Shown: positions 24,346 through 34,316, counted from the stretch's first letter. The stretch: 64,000 nt of DNA from Nostoc sp. 'Lobaria pulmonaria (5183) cyanobiont' (GCF_002949795.1 NZ_CP026692.1:865501-929500), one strand, 5' to 3'. Notes: generated by a model not told the origin, from the sequence alone. Numbers and translations: made by a program.

Positions 24346-24939
24346 ATGAATCAAACCGAATATGTTTCAATTGCGGCATTGAATCAATATGCCTATTGTC
24401 CGCATCGCTGTTGGCGGATGTTTTGTGCAGGCGAATTTACCGATAATCAATACACAATTGAAGGCACAACTTTACACGATCGCGTCCACACCACAAGCGA
24501 TGGACAGCGAGGAGAAACTTGGCAGATTCGGGCAATTTGGCTGAAGTCTGAGCAATACAAACTCATCGGTAAATCTGATTTAATTGAAGCCGAATCAGGC
24601 CAAGTTTACCCAGTCGAATATAAACGGGGACGCAAAGGCGAATGGGATAACGATGAGTTGCAACTTTGTGCCCAAGCTTTATGTTTGGAAGAGATGACAG
24701 GACAACCTGTTAACACTGGATATATCTATTATGCTCATTCGCATCAACGGCAATTAGTAGAGATTAATCAAGAGTTACGGCAAAGTGCGATCGCTACTAT
24801 TGAATCTGTCACAAATATCCTAGAAACAGGAGTGATGCCAAAACCAGTTTACAGCAAACGCTGCAAAGGATGCAGCCTTTATTCGCAATGTTTGCCCAAA
24901 GCAACGGATAAGGTCAAAAGTTATCAAGAAGTACATTAA
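24346..24939 (+). CDS. cas4: Cas4, iron-sulfur adaptation nuclease
   Basis: A 197-residue PD-(D/E)xK-type nuclease. Cys18 and Cys22 in YCPHRC and the C-terminal cluster CKGCSLYSQC form a four-cysteine iron-sulfur site. The nuclease core shows SDLIEA, PVEYKRGR and DELQLCAQALCLEE. In adaptation it trims prespacers and selects the motif side before Cas1-Cas2 integration. It sits between cas6 and cas1. Confidence 0.93.
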   Translation: MNQTEYVSIAALNQYAYCPHRCWRMFCAGEFTDNQYTIEGTTLHDRVHTTSDGQRGETWQIRAIWLKSEQYKLIGKSDLIEAESGQVYPVEYKRGRKGEWDNDELQLCAQALCLEEMTGQPVNTGYIYYAHSHQRQLVEINQELRQSAIATIESVTNILETGVMPKPVYSKRCKGCSLYSQCLPKATDKVKSYQEVH

Positions 24940-24997
24940 ATCATACTCAGGTAACTTCTAGTTTGAGGATGTATTGACTTTCAATACTGTTCAAATA

Positions 24998-25083
24998 AGA
25001 TCCCCCCGCCTGTGGCGACCCCCTTAAAAAGGGGGTAAAGGAGGAAGATAAGTTCCCCTTTTTAAGGGGGGTTGGGGGGATCT
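24998..25083. repeat. G/C-rich element with perfect 10-bp inverted ends
   Basis: AGATCCCCCC (24998-25007) and GGGGGGATCT (25074-25083) flank an 86-bp element rich in CCCC and GGGG runs, in the cas4-cas1 gap. A partial relative lies inside cas6. It could fold strongly in the cas mRNA and might lower adaptation-gene expression; that is inference. Confidence 0.7.
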
Positions 25084-25156
25084 TAGCGCAGTAAACAAGC
25101 TAACCAAACCGTATTGTATTGAGTTTGATAACTTTCAATTAATTAAGGATTAAATC

Positions 25157-26161
25157 ATGGGAACACTTTACGTAACACAAGCCGATGCTTTTATCGGTAA
25201 AGTTGACGAACGTCTCACCGTCAAAGCTGAACAAAAAACCATCTTGGATATCCCTTTAATTAAAATAGAGGGAATTGTAGTACTAGGACGGGCTACTATT
25301 TCTCCTGCCGTCGTCAGTGAACTTTTAGAACGTCATATCTGTTTAACTTTTCTCACACAAAACGGACGATATTTAGGACGTTTAGAACCAGAAGTTACCA
25401 AAAATATCTTTGTTCGGAAAGCCCAATGGCAAGCTGTGGGAGAATCACAACCAGCAATACATTTAGTCAGAGGATTCGTGCGGGGTAAATTGAAAAATTA
25501 CCGCCATAGTTTACTTCGGACTCAGCGAGAACATCCTGATACTGACCTGAATAATAATATCACTCGATTGGAAAACGCGATCGCACCAATTGAAAACACT
25601 AACAATATTGATTCCCTCAGAGGCTTAGAAGGTGCTGGTAGTGCAGCCTATTTCGGTTGCTTTCAACAGCTAATCAAAACCCCAGAATTTCGATTTGAAG
25701 CCAGACGCCGCCGCCCACCAACCGATCCAGTTAATGCCCTACTGAGTTTTGGGTATTCATTACTACGTCATGATGTGCAAAGTGCTTTAAATATTGTCGG
25801 CTTCGACCCTTATCTAGGATACTTACACGTTGAGCGTTATGGTAGACCTTCCCTAGCCTTGGACTTGATGGAAGAATTTCGTCCTTTAATAGTAGATGCT
25901 GTAGTCTTGTCGCTGATTAACAAGCGATCGCTAACCTTAACTGACTTTACCACCGAACCGCTTAGTGGTGCTGTGTCTTTAACCAAAGAAGGACTGCATA
26001 CATTTCTTCGCGCCTACGAACAAAAGAAACAATCGGATTTCAAACATCCAGTCATGGGAAACAAATGCACCTACCAAGAAGCCTTTGAAATTCAGGCGAG
26101 ATTGTTGAGTAAGTACCTTATGAACGAAATCGATAAATATCCCCCCTTAGTTCTCAAATAA
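25157..26161 (+). CDS. cas1: Cas1 integrase
   Basis: A 334-residue Cas1. Catalytic residues are visible in LRGLEGAGSAAYF (Glu), GYLHVERYGRP (His) and LALDLMEEFRPLIVD (Asp/Glu). The N-terminal beta domain starts TLYVTQADAFIGKVDERL. With Cas2 it integrates new spacers at the leader-proximal repeat. cas2 follows after 22 bases. Confidence 0.96.
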   Translation: MGTLYVTQADAFIGKVDERLTVKAEQKTILDIPLIKIEGIVVLGRATISPAVVSELLERHICLTFLTQNGRYLGRLEPEVTKNIFVRKAQWQAVGESQPAIHLVRGFVRGKLKNYRHSLLRTQREHPDTDLNNNITRLENAIAPIENTNNIDSLRGLEGAGSAAYFGCFQQLIKTPEFRFEARRRRPPTDPVNALLSFGYSLLRHDVQSALNIVGFDPYLGYLHVERYGRPSLALDLMEEFRPLIVDAVVLSLINKRSLTLTDFTTEPLSGAVSLTKEGLHTFLRAYEQKKQSDFKHPVMGNKCTYQEAFEIQARLLSKYLMNEIDKYPPLVLK

Positions 26162-26183
26162 CTCCCTCTCCCAATCTTCCCCC

Positions 26184-26471
26184 ATGTATATTGTTGTTAG
26201 CTACGACATTCCAGAAGATAAGCGTCGGACTAAAATCCATTCCATTCTCAAGTCTTACGGACAATGGATGCAACTGAGTGTGTTTGAGTGCGATATCACT
26301 CCCACTCAGTATGCTAAACTGCGATCGCGTTTAGCTAAATTGATTAAACCCGACACTGACAGCGTGCGTTTTTATTTTCTCTGTGGCTGTTGTCAGCGAA
26401 AAGTCGAACGCATTGGCGGAGAACAGCCACGAGACGAAACAATTTTCTTTGCTGAGTCTCCTTCTAGCTAG
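26184..26471 (+). CDS. cas2: Cas2
   Basis: A 95-residue Cas2 starting MYIVVSYDIPEDKRRTKIH, with the conserved Asp in SYDIPEDKRR and the later SVFECDIT and FYFLCG strands. It forms the structural core of the Cas1-Cas2 complex. It is the last cas gene before the array. Confidence 0.95.
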   Translation: MYIVVSYDIPEDKRRTKIHSILKSYGQWMQLSVFECDITPTQYAKLRSRLAKLIKPDTDSVRFYFLCGCCQRKVERIGGEQPRDETIFFAESPSS

Positions 26472-26739
26472 GTTTCTGCATCTCTAATGCGCGGAAGGGT
26501 AGATGTAGAAATTTCACAGCCATAAAAAAGTGCTTCTATCCCAACTCCAGTAATACTTTCAAGCCATTAGTCGCCTAATTCTCATCCGCGCAATCTCTGA
26601 AATGCTTATCAAAATACGATTTCAGTCTTGAAATTTTCCTGGCGCTCTTTCCAAACGAATTCTCTAATGCTATGATTGCTCCAGAATCGCGCAACCGCAC
26701 CTTGAAAACTAAATACAGCTTGACTTTCAGGCTCCCGCT
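26472..26739 (+). promoter_or_regulatory. CRISPR leader region
   Basis: The 268 bases between cas2 and the first repeat contain no gene. By position and by the orientation of the repeats (3' end GATTGAAAC) this is the leader, which should hold the array promoter and the integration signals next to the first repeat. No convincing promoter could be chosen by eye. Confidence 0.7.
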
Positions 26740-28145
26740 ATTGCAATTCATCAAAATCCCTATTAGGGATTGAAACACATTTAACCCGCCAATGCCCTCC
26801 TTCCTTCCAAATTGCAATTCATCAAAATCCCTATTAGGGATTGAAACAGACCGATGTACACCCCATAGAGATGCAGGGACGTATTGCAATTCATCAAAAT
26901 CCCTATTAGGGATTGAAACTAAGACACTAGCATCAATCGCTTTAACGCTAGCATTATTGCAATTCATCAAAATCCCTATTAGGGATTGAAACCGCCATTG
27001 ACATCGACATAAATTGCAAGATTTCCGATTGCAATTCATCAAAATCCCTATTAGGGATTGAAACTAATTTTTTACCCTCTAGCTATCAACTAGAGGCTTT
27101 TATTGCAATTCATCAAAATCCCTATTAGGGATTGAAACTATTGATAAAGGTAACGTCCATGTATTTCTCTAAGATTGCAATTCATCAAAATCCCTATTAG
27201 GGATTGAAACGTCTCCCTCCCAATGGGAGGACAGGAATGCACATTGCAATTCATCAAAATCCCTATTAGGGATTGAAACGTTTGAAGTGCAGCAGCGCGA
27301 GAATCACTATCCCAATATTGCAATTCATCAAAATCCCTATTAGGGATTGAAACGCCGTGGTCATTTGCAAGCGCAACAGAGGAGCTACTCATTGCAATTC
27401 ATCAAAATCCCTATTAGGGATTGAAACATCAGCCGTAGGCGCACCCCCCAAGGGTGCGATTGCAATTCATCAAAATCCCTATTAGGGATTGAAACACCTT
27501 TGCGCCGTATGCTTTCTTGCTTCCTTGCACATTGCAATTCATCAAAATCCCTATTAGGGATTGAAACCTTTCCTTAAACATTCAATGCATTGTACTGACT
27601 TATTGCAATTCATCAAAATCCCTATTAGGGATTGAAACGTAACCGTGGGATAGGAAGTAATCGATAGTGACTAATTGCAATTCATCAAAATCCCTATTAG
27701 GGATTGAAACTGCTCTAGATACAGTCACAGTTACCCCTCCAGTAACATTGCAATTCATCAAAATCCCTATTAGGGATTGAAACCGCTACAGCTGCCATGT
27801 AATGATTGGAGTTTAAAATTGCAATTCATCAAAATCCCTATTAGGGATTGAAACGGCACGTATAAAGGTGTTTGGGTAGAAGCAGTTGAATTGCAATTCA
27901 TCAAAATCCCTATTAGGGATTGAAACATTAACTCATTTAAAAGAAGCGGAATTAAATCTAAAATTGCAATTCATCAAAATCCCTATTAGGGATTGAAACA
28001 ATTTCTAATAATTAAGTGAATTTTAACTTATTAAAATTGCAATTCATCAAAATCCCTATTAGGGATTGAAACTAGCTCAAACAGCCTTCTAGTAAGGTTT
28101 ACAACCACATTGCAATTCATCAAAATCCCTATTAGGGATTGAAAC
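26740..28145 (+). CRISPR. Type I-D CRISPR array, 20 repeats and 19 spacers
   Basis: Twenty copies of a 37-nt repeat (starting ATTGCAATTCATC, ending GGGATTGAAAC) were located one by one from 26740 to 28145; all appear identical, including the last. Spacers are 31 to 37 nt, mostly 34-36. The repeat core AATCCCTATTAGGGATT is a hairpin for Cas6, giving the 5' handle ATTGAAAC. The handle sequence shows transcription in the plus direction from the leader after cas2. Spacers 5, 7 and 10 contain perfect hairpins. Confidence 0.99.
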
Positions 28146-28152
28146 TACTTGT

Positions 28153-28178
28153 AGGTGTTCGTTATTTACTGAACACCT
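28153..28178. terminator. Hairpin after the CRISPR array
   Basis: AGGTGTTC and GAACACCT flank a ten-base A/T-rich loop directly downstream of the array and just past the stop of the convergent FMN-reductase gene. T-runs are weak, so it may be a bidirectional transcription stop or simply a protective stem. Confidence 0.5.
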
Positions 28179-28185
28179 GAAGAAT

Positions 28186-28770
28186 TTAATTAAGCTTCAG
28201 CAATATCTTTGTTAAGCCATCGCCTAACCGCTCAATAGATTCTTGCTGTTTCGGATTTTTTAACGTGCCATCAACATTAAAGGCTTCATAAGCTTTGGAT
28301 ACTGCTACTTGGTCGGGAAGTACCAAAACTTTGATGTTTCCCAAAATAGATCGCAGGTGAACCAATCCCCGTAAACCACCAAGAGCGCCTGGGGAAGCGC
28401 TCATAATGCTAGCAACTTTACCTACAAAAGCAGCCAAAGCCAAAGGTGCTTCATTTGGAGATGGACGAGATGCCCAGTCGATGGCGTTCTTCAAAACTGC
28501 TGTGAGTGAACTGTTATATTCCGGCGAAGCAATCAGCAATCCTTGATGAGAAATCATCAAGTCCTTAAACGTGCGGGCGTTGGCAGGTAGTCCTTCTTGA
28601 GCTTCCAAATCTTCATCATACAGAGGTAAAGGCAAATCGCGGAGGTCTAGATAAGTCACTTCTGCGCCAGCTGCCTTCGCGCCAACCGCCGCGATTTTTA
28701 CCAATTTTTTGTTGTAAGAATCAATCCGGGTGCTGCCAGCAAAGGCGAGAATTTTAGGTGTAAATGCCAT
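28186..28770 (-). CDS. NADPH-dependent FMN reductase family protein
   Basis: A 194-residue flavodoxin-like protein. The FMN phosphate loop is AFAGSTRIDSYNKKL, and SPEYNSSLTAVLKNAIDW is the family's second FMN-contact motif. It should reduce FMN, quinones or azo compounds with NAD(P)H. The ATG at 28770 is preferred; the longer frame to 28812 adds a hydrophobic stretch (LNRLILLIQPRI) not expected in the family. It converges on the CRISPR array. Confidence 0.9.
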   Translation of the reverse strand: MAFTPKILAFAGSTRIDSYNKKLVKIAAVGAKAAGAEVTYLDLRDLPLPLYDEDLEAQEGLPANARTFKDLMISHQGLLIASPEYNSSLTAVLKNAIDWASRPSPNEAPLALAAFVGKVASIMSASPGALGGLRGLVHLRSILGNIKVLVLPDQVAVSKAYEAFNVDGTLKNPKQQESIERLGDGLTKILLKLN

Positions 28771-28956
28771 AATTCTAGGTTGAATGAGAAGAATTAACCT
28801 GTTCAGCTGCATTATCCTGTTTTCAGGCGATCGCTATTTGCTACCTTTACATTTTATTTACAAACTTTCTCTAAGTTAAATTTGGATTTAATTACAAAAT
28901 TACATAATTACAATAATGATCGTAAAGACTGAAAACCCTGCTTTTAGAGTTGAAAT

Positions 28957-29200
28957 ATGAACGTTCACAAGATAGAAGTCGTTTTAACTGAAAATGAAAC
29001 TCTGATGCTGCGGGGTTTACCCTTTCATGCCGGCGATGCTGTGGAAGTGATTATTCTGGAAACTAATACTCCACAGCACCAAGCAGCACCGAAACCCCAA
29101 TTAGATACAAATACTTTATCTTTTGCACAACACACAGCCATACTGTTATGACGACCCCACAGAACCCGTCGCCTTAGAGGACTGGGACGTTTTGCAATGA
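28957..29200 (+). pseudogene. VapB-like antitoxin gene, frameshifted
   Basis: The first 64 codons from ATG at 28957 give VVLTENETLMLRGLPFHAGD and VEVIILETN, a cyanobacterial antitoxin family start. The frame then stops at 29149-29151. A one-base shift near 29130 restores the expected end YCYDDPTEPVALEDWDVLQ, which stops at 29198-29200 and overlaps the toxin ATG. The gene appears inactivated by a frameshift. Confidence 0.7.
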
Positions 29201-29262
29201 TTGTACTTGATACTCATATTTGGGTTTGGTCGGTTCAGAACGATTCCCGACTGACTAGATAA
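29197..29262 (+). pseudogene. VapC-like PIN toxin relic
   Basis: MIVLDTHIWVWSVQNDSRLT is the PIN-domain start (first Asp in LDTHIW). The frame stops after 21 codons and the rest of the domain is absent, being replaced by the 3' end of a PEP-CTERM protein gene on the other strand. It partners the broken antitoxin just upstream. Confidence 0.75.
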
Positions 29263-29914
29263 CAGCAACATTGGTTGGGGGACAGTTTGATGCAGTCCTG
29301 TTATTCAGCTTCCGTTTAAAAGCAAAACCAAAACCAAAAGCAGCAACTGCCAGTGAACTGATTACTGAAGAAGGTTCAGGGACGGGTGTTGCCTTAATGC
29401 TAGTTGTGTCACCTAAGAAAGTATATTTGTCAGTAATTTTGTCATACGAAAATAGGTTGTAATTAGTGCTACCAGCTGCAACAGGGTTACCGCTGGGATC
29501 AACGTTATTACCGATGAAGTAGTACGGGTTCTGACTAGGTGTCTCCGTGCTGACATTTAATACTGGAAGGTTAGCAGTTAGAGAGTTATCGTAATCCAAA
29601 CGCAAAAACTTGTCATTTGAAATGCCGTTTATAACCGAACTACCACTTTGAAGAAGTGTATTGTTAGAGTCGAAAATGGATAGCGACTGAGATTCTAAAA
29701 ATGAAGTTGAAAATTGAATATTGCCTGGACTAATTTCTGAAAAAGAAGCCGGAGCATTAGTTTTAGTTGTAAATGAACCTTCGGCTGAATATCCATTGCT
29801 AAAATTCGCGCTGAATGCAAAATCAGCAGCCTGAGCGGATGAGACTGCAAACACAAAGGGAATGGATGAACAAGTCACCATCGCAAGCAATACAGGGAAT
29901 ATTTGAAGTTTCAT
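29255..29914 (-). CDS. PEP-CTERM secreted protein
   Basis: A 219-residue exported protein. The signal peptide is about residues 1-30 (LLAMVTCSSIPFVFAVSSAQ, cleavage after AQA). The body is beta-rich and ends in TPVPEPSSVISSLAVAAFG and KRK, a PEP-CTERM tail recognised by exosortase. The tail is followed by 15 further residues (NNRTASNCPPTNVAV) that run into the antisense of the vapC relic. ATG at 29914 is preferred over GTG at 29923. Localisation to the cell surface or matrix is expected; function is unknown. Confidence 0.82.
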   Translation of the reverse strand: MKLQIFPVLLAMVTCSSIPFVFAVSSAQAADFAFSANFSNGYSAEGSFTTKTNAPASFSEISPGNIQFSTSFLESQSLSIFDSNNTLLQSGSSVINGISNDKFLRLDYDNSLTANLPVLNVSTETPSQNPYYFIGNNVDPSGNPVAAGSTNYNLFSYDKITDKYTFLGDTTSIKATPVPEPSSVISSLAVAAFGFGFAFKRKLNNRTASNCPPTNVAVI

Positions 29915-30394
29915 GAATAACACCTTGAATTATTGAATGAATAAACGCGATTTCGCGAAAAATATTCACAATGCCTATTCTTTCATTAAATCCAGGAGTC
30001 AGAATCTAGGGTTTCTGATCTCTGAATTTATCGTAGTATCGGTTATGAACCTTAACAAACTTGATTAGCAATCCTTAGATAAGTAGTGACGCAAGCTTGA
30101 TCTGATCGTTTGAAAAGTTAAAGTGACAGAACAAATGTGAAAAAGCTGTAGGAGCAACACAAATATGTTCTTTTATCCTTACTATTGGCTTGGTAAGAAA
30201 CACTAAAAAAAACTTACCATAATGACATAAAAATTTTATATAAAATTTTGATAAAAAAGTCAAGCAATGTATTAATAAATATTCCCGAAACCTTTATTTA
30301 TTGTGTAATAACACAATACTTATATGTTAAAAACATGATTTTTTGAAATTAAAAAGTTTCAGGAATACAAGAAAAGTGGCGAATTTCAATTCTT
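29915..30394. other. A/T-rich gene-free region
   Basis: About 480 bases, A/T-rich, upstream of the PEP-CTERM gene and past the end of the ABC-transporter operon. CGCGATTTCGCG near 29945 is a palindrome close to the PEP-CTERM start and may be regulatory. No RNA gene or clear terminator is seen. Confidence 0.45.
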
Positions 30395-31129
30395 CTAAAG
30401 CATTTTTTCCAAGAACTGTTTAGCGCGATCGCACTGAGGATTTTGAAAAAACTCGTCAGGAGTAGTATCTTCTGCTAGACTTCCCTGGTCGAGGAACATA
30501 ATCCGATTGGCAACTTCTCTTGCAAAGCCCATTTCATGGGTAACAATCGCCATTGTCATTCCAGATAGCGCTAAAGCTTTCATCACTTCCAGCACATCTT
30601 TGACCATTTCCGGATCTAGGGCGGAGGTGGGTTCATCAAACAAAATCATCTCTGGTTCCATTGCTAATGCACGAGCGATCGCTACTCGCTGTTTCTGTCC
30701 CCCGGATAGTTTAGATGGGTACACAGACACTTTTGACTCTAAACCTACCTTAGCAAGCAATTCTAAGCCATGTTGTTCTGCTTTTTGCTTGTTTATTCCT
30801 TTCACCTTTATAGGTGCGTAGGTGACATTTTGCAGCACATTCATGTGAGGAAACAAATTAAAATGTTGAAATACCATCACCAACTGCTGACGTACTTTAG
30901 CGATGTTTGCTTTAGGCTTGGTAATTTCTTGCTCGTGAAAGTAGATTCTTCCTCTGGTGGGTTGTTCTAGCAAGTTTATGCATCGTAAAAAGGTAGACTT
31001 ACCTGAACCAGAAGGGCCTAATATTGCAACTACTTCCCCCTGATAAAACTCGCTGGAAATATCTTTGAGTACGTCGAGTTTGCCAAAGGATTTACATAAG
31101 AATTCCGTGCGAATTACTACATTACTCAC
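30395..31129 (-). CDS. Polar amino-acid ABC transporter ATPase
   Basis: A 244-residue GlnQ-type ATPase. Walker A is GPSGSGKST, the signature is [15 protein letters not shown], and Walker B is [17 protein letters not shown] follows the switch His. It energises uptake of polar amino acids. The GTG start at 31129 overlaps the stop of the binding-protein/permease gene (GTGAGTAA), so the pair forms a complete importer. Confidence 0.94.
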   Translation of the reverse strand: MSNVVIRTEFLCKSFGKLDVLKDISSEFYQGEVVAILGPSGSGKSTFLRCINLLEQPTRGRIYFHEQEITKPKANIAKVRQQLVMVFQHFNLFPHMNVLQNVTYAPIKVKGINKQKAEQHGLELLAKVGLESKVSVYPSKLSGGQKQRVAIARALAMEPEMILFDEPTSALDPEMVKDVLEVMKALALSGMTMAIVTHEMGFAREVANRIMFLDQGSLAEDTTPDEFFQNPQCDRAKQFLEKML

Positions 31130-32612
31130 TTTCCCGTAACCTCCTTTCTAAAGCGGATGCACCCAAGGTCATACCCATTACCAAAACATAGTAGATTAAT
31201 CCTGCAAATAGCAGTGGTTCAAAATAAATATACTTGTTTGCACCAACGATTTGGGCGCTGCGTAATATTTCCACCACCCCAATGGTTGACACCAACGCGG
31301 AATCTTTAAGCAATCCAATAGTTTCATTTACCAATGCGGGGAGAATGTTCTTCAATGCTTGAGGCAAAATCACATCCCACATCATCAACCAATACGGAAC
31401 ACCCATAGACATCGCCGCTTCACTTTGCCCTTTATCCACCGCCTGAATCCCACCCCTGATGGTTTCTGACATATAAGCACCAGAATTCAGGGTAAAAGTT
31501 AGCACCCCAGCCTCCAATGCGGAAATGTCATAGCCTGTAAGCTGGGGTGTTGCGTAGTAAACTAACGCCAACTGTAATAACAAAGGTGTGCCTCGGAAAA
31601 CAGAGGTGTAGGCGTTAGCAACCCAGGTAAGCGGCTTGATGCCGAGAATTTTTAATAGAGACAGGATTGTTCCCCAGATTAACCCCAAGGACACAGATAA
31701 TAGCGTGAACAACAAAGTTAAAGGGATTCCCCGCAGAATAAAGGGAATGTCGGGAAGAATTCTGGTGAAGTCAAGATTCAATCCGCCTTTGGCAGGAGTT
31801 GAGGATGCAGGATTGGCGGTGATATTCTGTGAAAACCACTTGGCTACAAGTTTATTCAATGTGCCATCGTCCTTCATTTGTTGAAGGACTTTGTTAAACG
31901 GTTCTACAAAAGAAGAACCTTTGGGAAAAGCGATCGCTGATCCACTTGCTTCCTCTGAGGGAATAATATTAAATTCTAAATCTGGGTTAGCTTGGGCGAA
32001 TCCCTTAGCGACAGTATCTTCAACAATTGCGGCATCAATTCGCCCAGATTTGATTTCTTGAACTACTTCCGGCACTTTGTTGAGTTGCTTTAGCTGAATC
32101 CCCGCAACTTTTTTAGCAATCTTCTGAGCATTTTGTTCTTGTATCGTTCCTAGTTGTACCCCAACCTTTTTTCCTGATAAGTTTTGGGGCTGCTTCAGGT
32201 TGCTACCTTTAGGTGCGACAATCGTATCTTTAGCTTCGTAATAAATAATTGAAAAATCAATATTTTTCTGACGTTCTGGAGTCGGAGTCATCCCAGCCAT
32301 GACAAAATCAGCGCGATTTGCTTGGAGTGCAGGAATTAATCCATTAAAATCGGATTCCATTATTTGAAGTTTAAACCCTAGTTTTTCAGCAAGGGTTTTG
32401 GCAATATCTATATCAAAGCCAACGATTTGGCGATCGCCTCCTTTAGTATCATAAAACTCATAAGGAGGATAATCTGGGGAAGTAATTATCGTCAGCGTGT
32501 CTTTACCTAAAGATGAGGCAGCTTTTAGAGAATTGCTATGTCCTGTGATGATGCTAATTCCGACTACTGCTACAAGCAGTATCGTTAATAGCCATACTTT
32601 TTTTTTCTTCAT
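31122..32612 (-). CDS. Fused solute-binding protein and permease (polar amino acids)
   Basis: A 496-residue fusion. Residues 1-32 are a signal/anchor ([17 protein letters not shown]). Residues about 40-265 are a family 3 periplasmic binding domain ([39 protein letters not shown]). Residues about 285-490 are a His/Glu/Gln-type permease ([32 protein letters not shown], the [11 protein letters not shown] coupling helix). The fused layout is known in cyanobacterial Bgt-type transporters for basic amino acids and glutamine; the exact substrate cannot be read from sequence. Confidence 0.93.
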   Translation of the reverse strand: MKKKKVWLLTILLVAVVGISIITGHSNSLKAASSLGKDTLTIITSPDYPPYEFYDTKGGDRQIVGFDIDIAKTLAEKLGFKLQIMESDFNGLIPALQANRADFVMAGMTPTPERQKNIDFSIIYYEAKDTIVAPKGSNLKQPQNLSGKKVGVQLGTIQEQNAQKIAKKVAGIQLKQLNKVPEVVQEIKSGRIDAAIVEDTVAKGFAQANPDLEFNIIPSEEASGSAIAFPKGSSFVEPFNKVLQQMKDDGTLNKLVAKWFSQNITANPASSTPAKGGLNLDFTRILPDIPFILRGIPLTLLFTLLSVSLGLIWGTILSLLKILGIKPLTWVANAYTSVFRGTPLLLQLALVYYATPQLTGYDISALEAGVLTFTLNSGAYMSETIRGGIQAVDKGQSEAAMSMGVPYWLMMWDVILPQALKNILPALVNETIGLLKDSALVSTIGVVEILRSAQIVGANKYIYFEPLLFAGLIYYVLVMGMTLGASALERRLRESE

Positions 32613-32708
32613 GAACTTGATAATTAGATAAATTCCATAGCTATCAAAAGATTTTAGTGTAGCTATAAATTTTGTGCAGAAGCTTTTGAATCTGCATTTG
32701 CTTTGTTG

Positions 32709-33902
32709 TTAAGACTCCTTAAAAATAGACAGGTATGGTTCATAAATAAAAGCTCGGTTACGTTTATTTCCAGTAACTTCTTCCACAATTCCTATATTAC
32801 ATAATTCTCTGACTAAAATGTTTGCGTTAGTGTATGATAATTGGGTAAACTCTTGAGCCATTTCTATATTAAAAACTGGCTTGTAATAGAGTTTTTCGAG
32901 TAAAGCTATAGCATTCCCTGCCTTCCGATTTCCCATTCGTTCCATTACTGTTTTACGATGATCTTCTTTTAAATTAACTATTTGACGAGCAACAGTAGAT
33001 GCTTCCTGAGAAACTTCATATACACCTTTCAGAAAAAACTTAAGCCAGCTTTCCCAGTCCCCATTATCCCTGATAGATTGGAGATGATCATAATATTGCA
33101 AACGGTATTTTTTGAAGTAATAAGATATATAGAGCAAAGGACGTTTTAATATATTTTTTTCACATAATAAGAGAGTAATTAGTAAGCGTCCTGTTCTCCC
33201 ATTGCCGTCTTCAAAAGGGTGAATTGTTTCAAACTGAGCATGAGCTAATCCAATTTTAATTAAAGCTGGCATTGGAGCAGAGTCATGTAAAAACTTCTCA
33301 AAATTACTTAAAGCTTCTTGCATATCATGGGGTGGAGGTGGAACATAAGTAGCTTCCTTTAAATTACATCTTCCCTTACCAATCCAATTTTGGCTGCGGC
33401 GAAATTCTCCTGAACCCTTTTCAGAACCTCGACCTTCTCTCAATAATTCTTTATGAATTTCACGGATCAATCGCAATGATAAAGGAAAATTATTCTCTAA
33501 TCTTTCGAGTCCGTGATTAATTGCTGCAATATAGTTGACAACTTCGGTTACATCTTGCGGGTTGTCTGGTTCCACTGTACGCGATTCAAACTCAAGAACA
33601 TCTATTAAAGAAGCTTGTGTTCCTTCTATCTGACTTGACAACACTGCCTCTTTACGAACATACATAAACACGAATAAGTCGGGATTAGGTAAAGCGTCTG
33701 TTGATCCATCTAAACGACCTAATGCTCTATCTGCTTGTGATAAAAGTTCTAACATTTCATCATCAATACATAATTTGGGTATAGGCGGTAAAGGATTAGG
33801 TATAAAAGCTTTGTATCCAGTAAGCTGTTCTATGTATCTACCTGCTCTATCGGTATCAATCATATTATCGATTTCATTCACAAGAGACAATTTTTTATCC
33901 AT
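32709..33902 (-). CDS. Fic-domain protein (AMP-transferase type)
   Basis: A 397-residue Fic protein. The catalytic motif is HPFEDGNGRTGR. An inhibitory helix motif of the S-x3-E-G type, SSQIEGTQ, lies N-terminal to the Fic core, so activity is predicted to be self-inhibited. A winged-helix-like C-terminus follows (MAQEFTQLSYTNANILVREL). The ATG at 33902 is chosen because the longer frame upstream encodes a hydrophobic, low-quality stretch. It should transfer AMP to a protein hydroxyl; the target is unknown. Confidence 0.92.
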   Translation of the reverse strand: MDKKLSLVNEIDNMIDTDRAGRYIEQLTGYKAFIPNPLPPIPKLCIDDEMLELLSQADRALGRLDGSTDALPNPDLFVFMYVRKEAVLSSQIEGTQASLIDVLEFESRTVEPDNPQDVTEVVNYIAAINHGLERLENNFPLSLRLIREIHKELLREGRGSEKGSGEFRRSQNWIGKGRCNLKEATYVPPPPHDMQEALSNFEKFLHDSAPMPALIKIGLAHAQFETIHPFEDGNGRTGRLLITLLLCEKNILKRPLLYISYYFKKYRLQYYDHLQSIRDNGDWESWLKFFLKGVYEVSQEASTVARQIVNLKEDHRKTVMERMGNRKAGNAIALLEKLYYKPVFNIEMAQEFTQLSYTNANILVRELCNIGIVEEVTGNKRNRAFIYEPYLSIFKES

Positions 33903-34275
33903 ATTATCAAATACCCTTAATATCAGCAATAAGAGTTTTTTTGTGTTTATACATGATATGATTATAAATTTGATATATTGAAACAAACAGCAAGTAAACT
34001 GCATGTTCCTTTTGCCTTAGTTCCCTGAGCTATCAATACACTTGCTATACTTATGTGGATGCCAGTAATTACTGTAGTAAATAAAACATTAATTTTGGAT
34101 CAATGTTTCATCTGTTTTAGTTTTAAATCTGTTAGAAATCAAAGAAAGTTAAACCTAAATAGGGATAGAATACGAAATATCCCATCCCTACTTCATTTTT
34201 TGATTAATTAACTCTATAAGAGTTTGACCTTTTAACTTTCATCAAATAGACTTATCCTGCTTTACGCATATAATG
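33903..34275. other. Spacer upstream of fic gene
   Basis: About 370 bases of A/T-rich DNA with no gene; it should hold the fic promoter (minus strand). Apart from the terminator at its right end nothing is evident. Confidence 0.45.
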
Positions 34276-34316
34276 CTAAAAACCAGAGTTTTGGTGAGGA
34301 ACCGAAAGACTCTGGT
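34276..34316 (-). terminator. Intrinsic terminator of the PanE-like gene
   Basis: On the minus strand ACCAGAGT pairs with ACTCTGGT around an inner stem, followed by TTTTTAGC. It lies about 65 bases after the stop of the PanE-like gene. Confidence 0.75.

Noticed and set aside
26575..27392. Minus-strand open frames across the CRISPR array and leader
   Set aside because: They are translations of identical repeats and spacers (SIPNRDFDELQ units) and do not represent proteins.
30075..30263. 62-codon Phe/Lys-rich minus-strand frame
   Set aside because: A/T-rich sequence yields such frames by chance; no ribosome site or recognisable motif.
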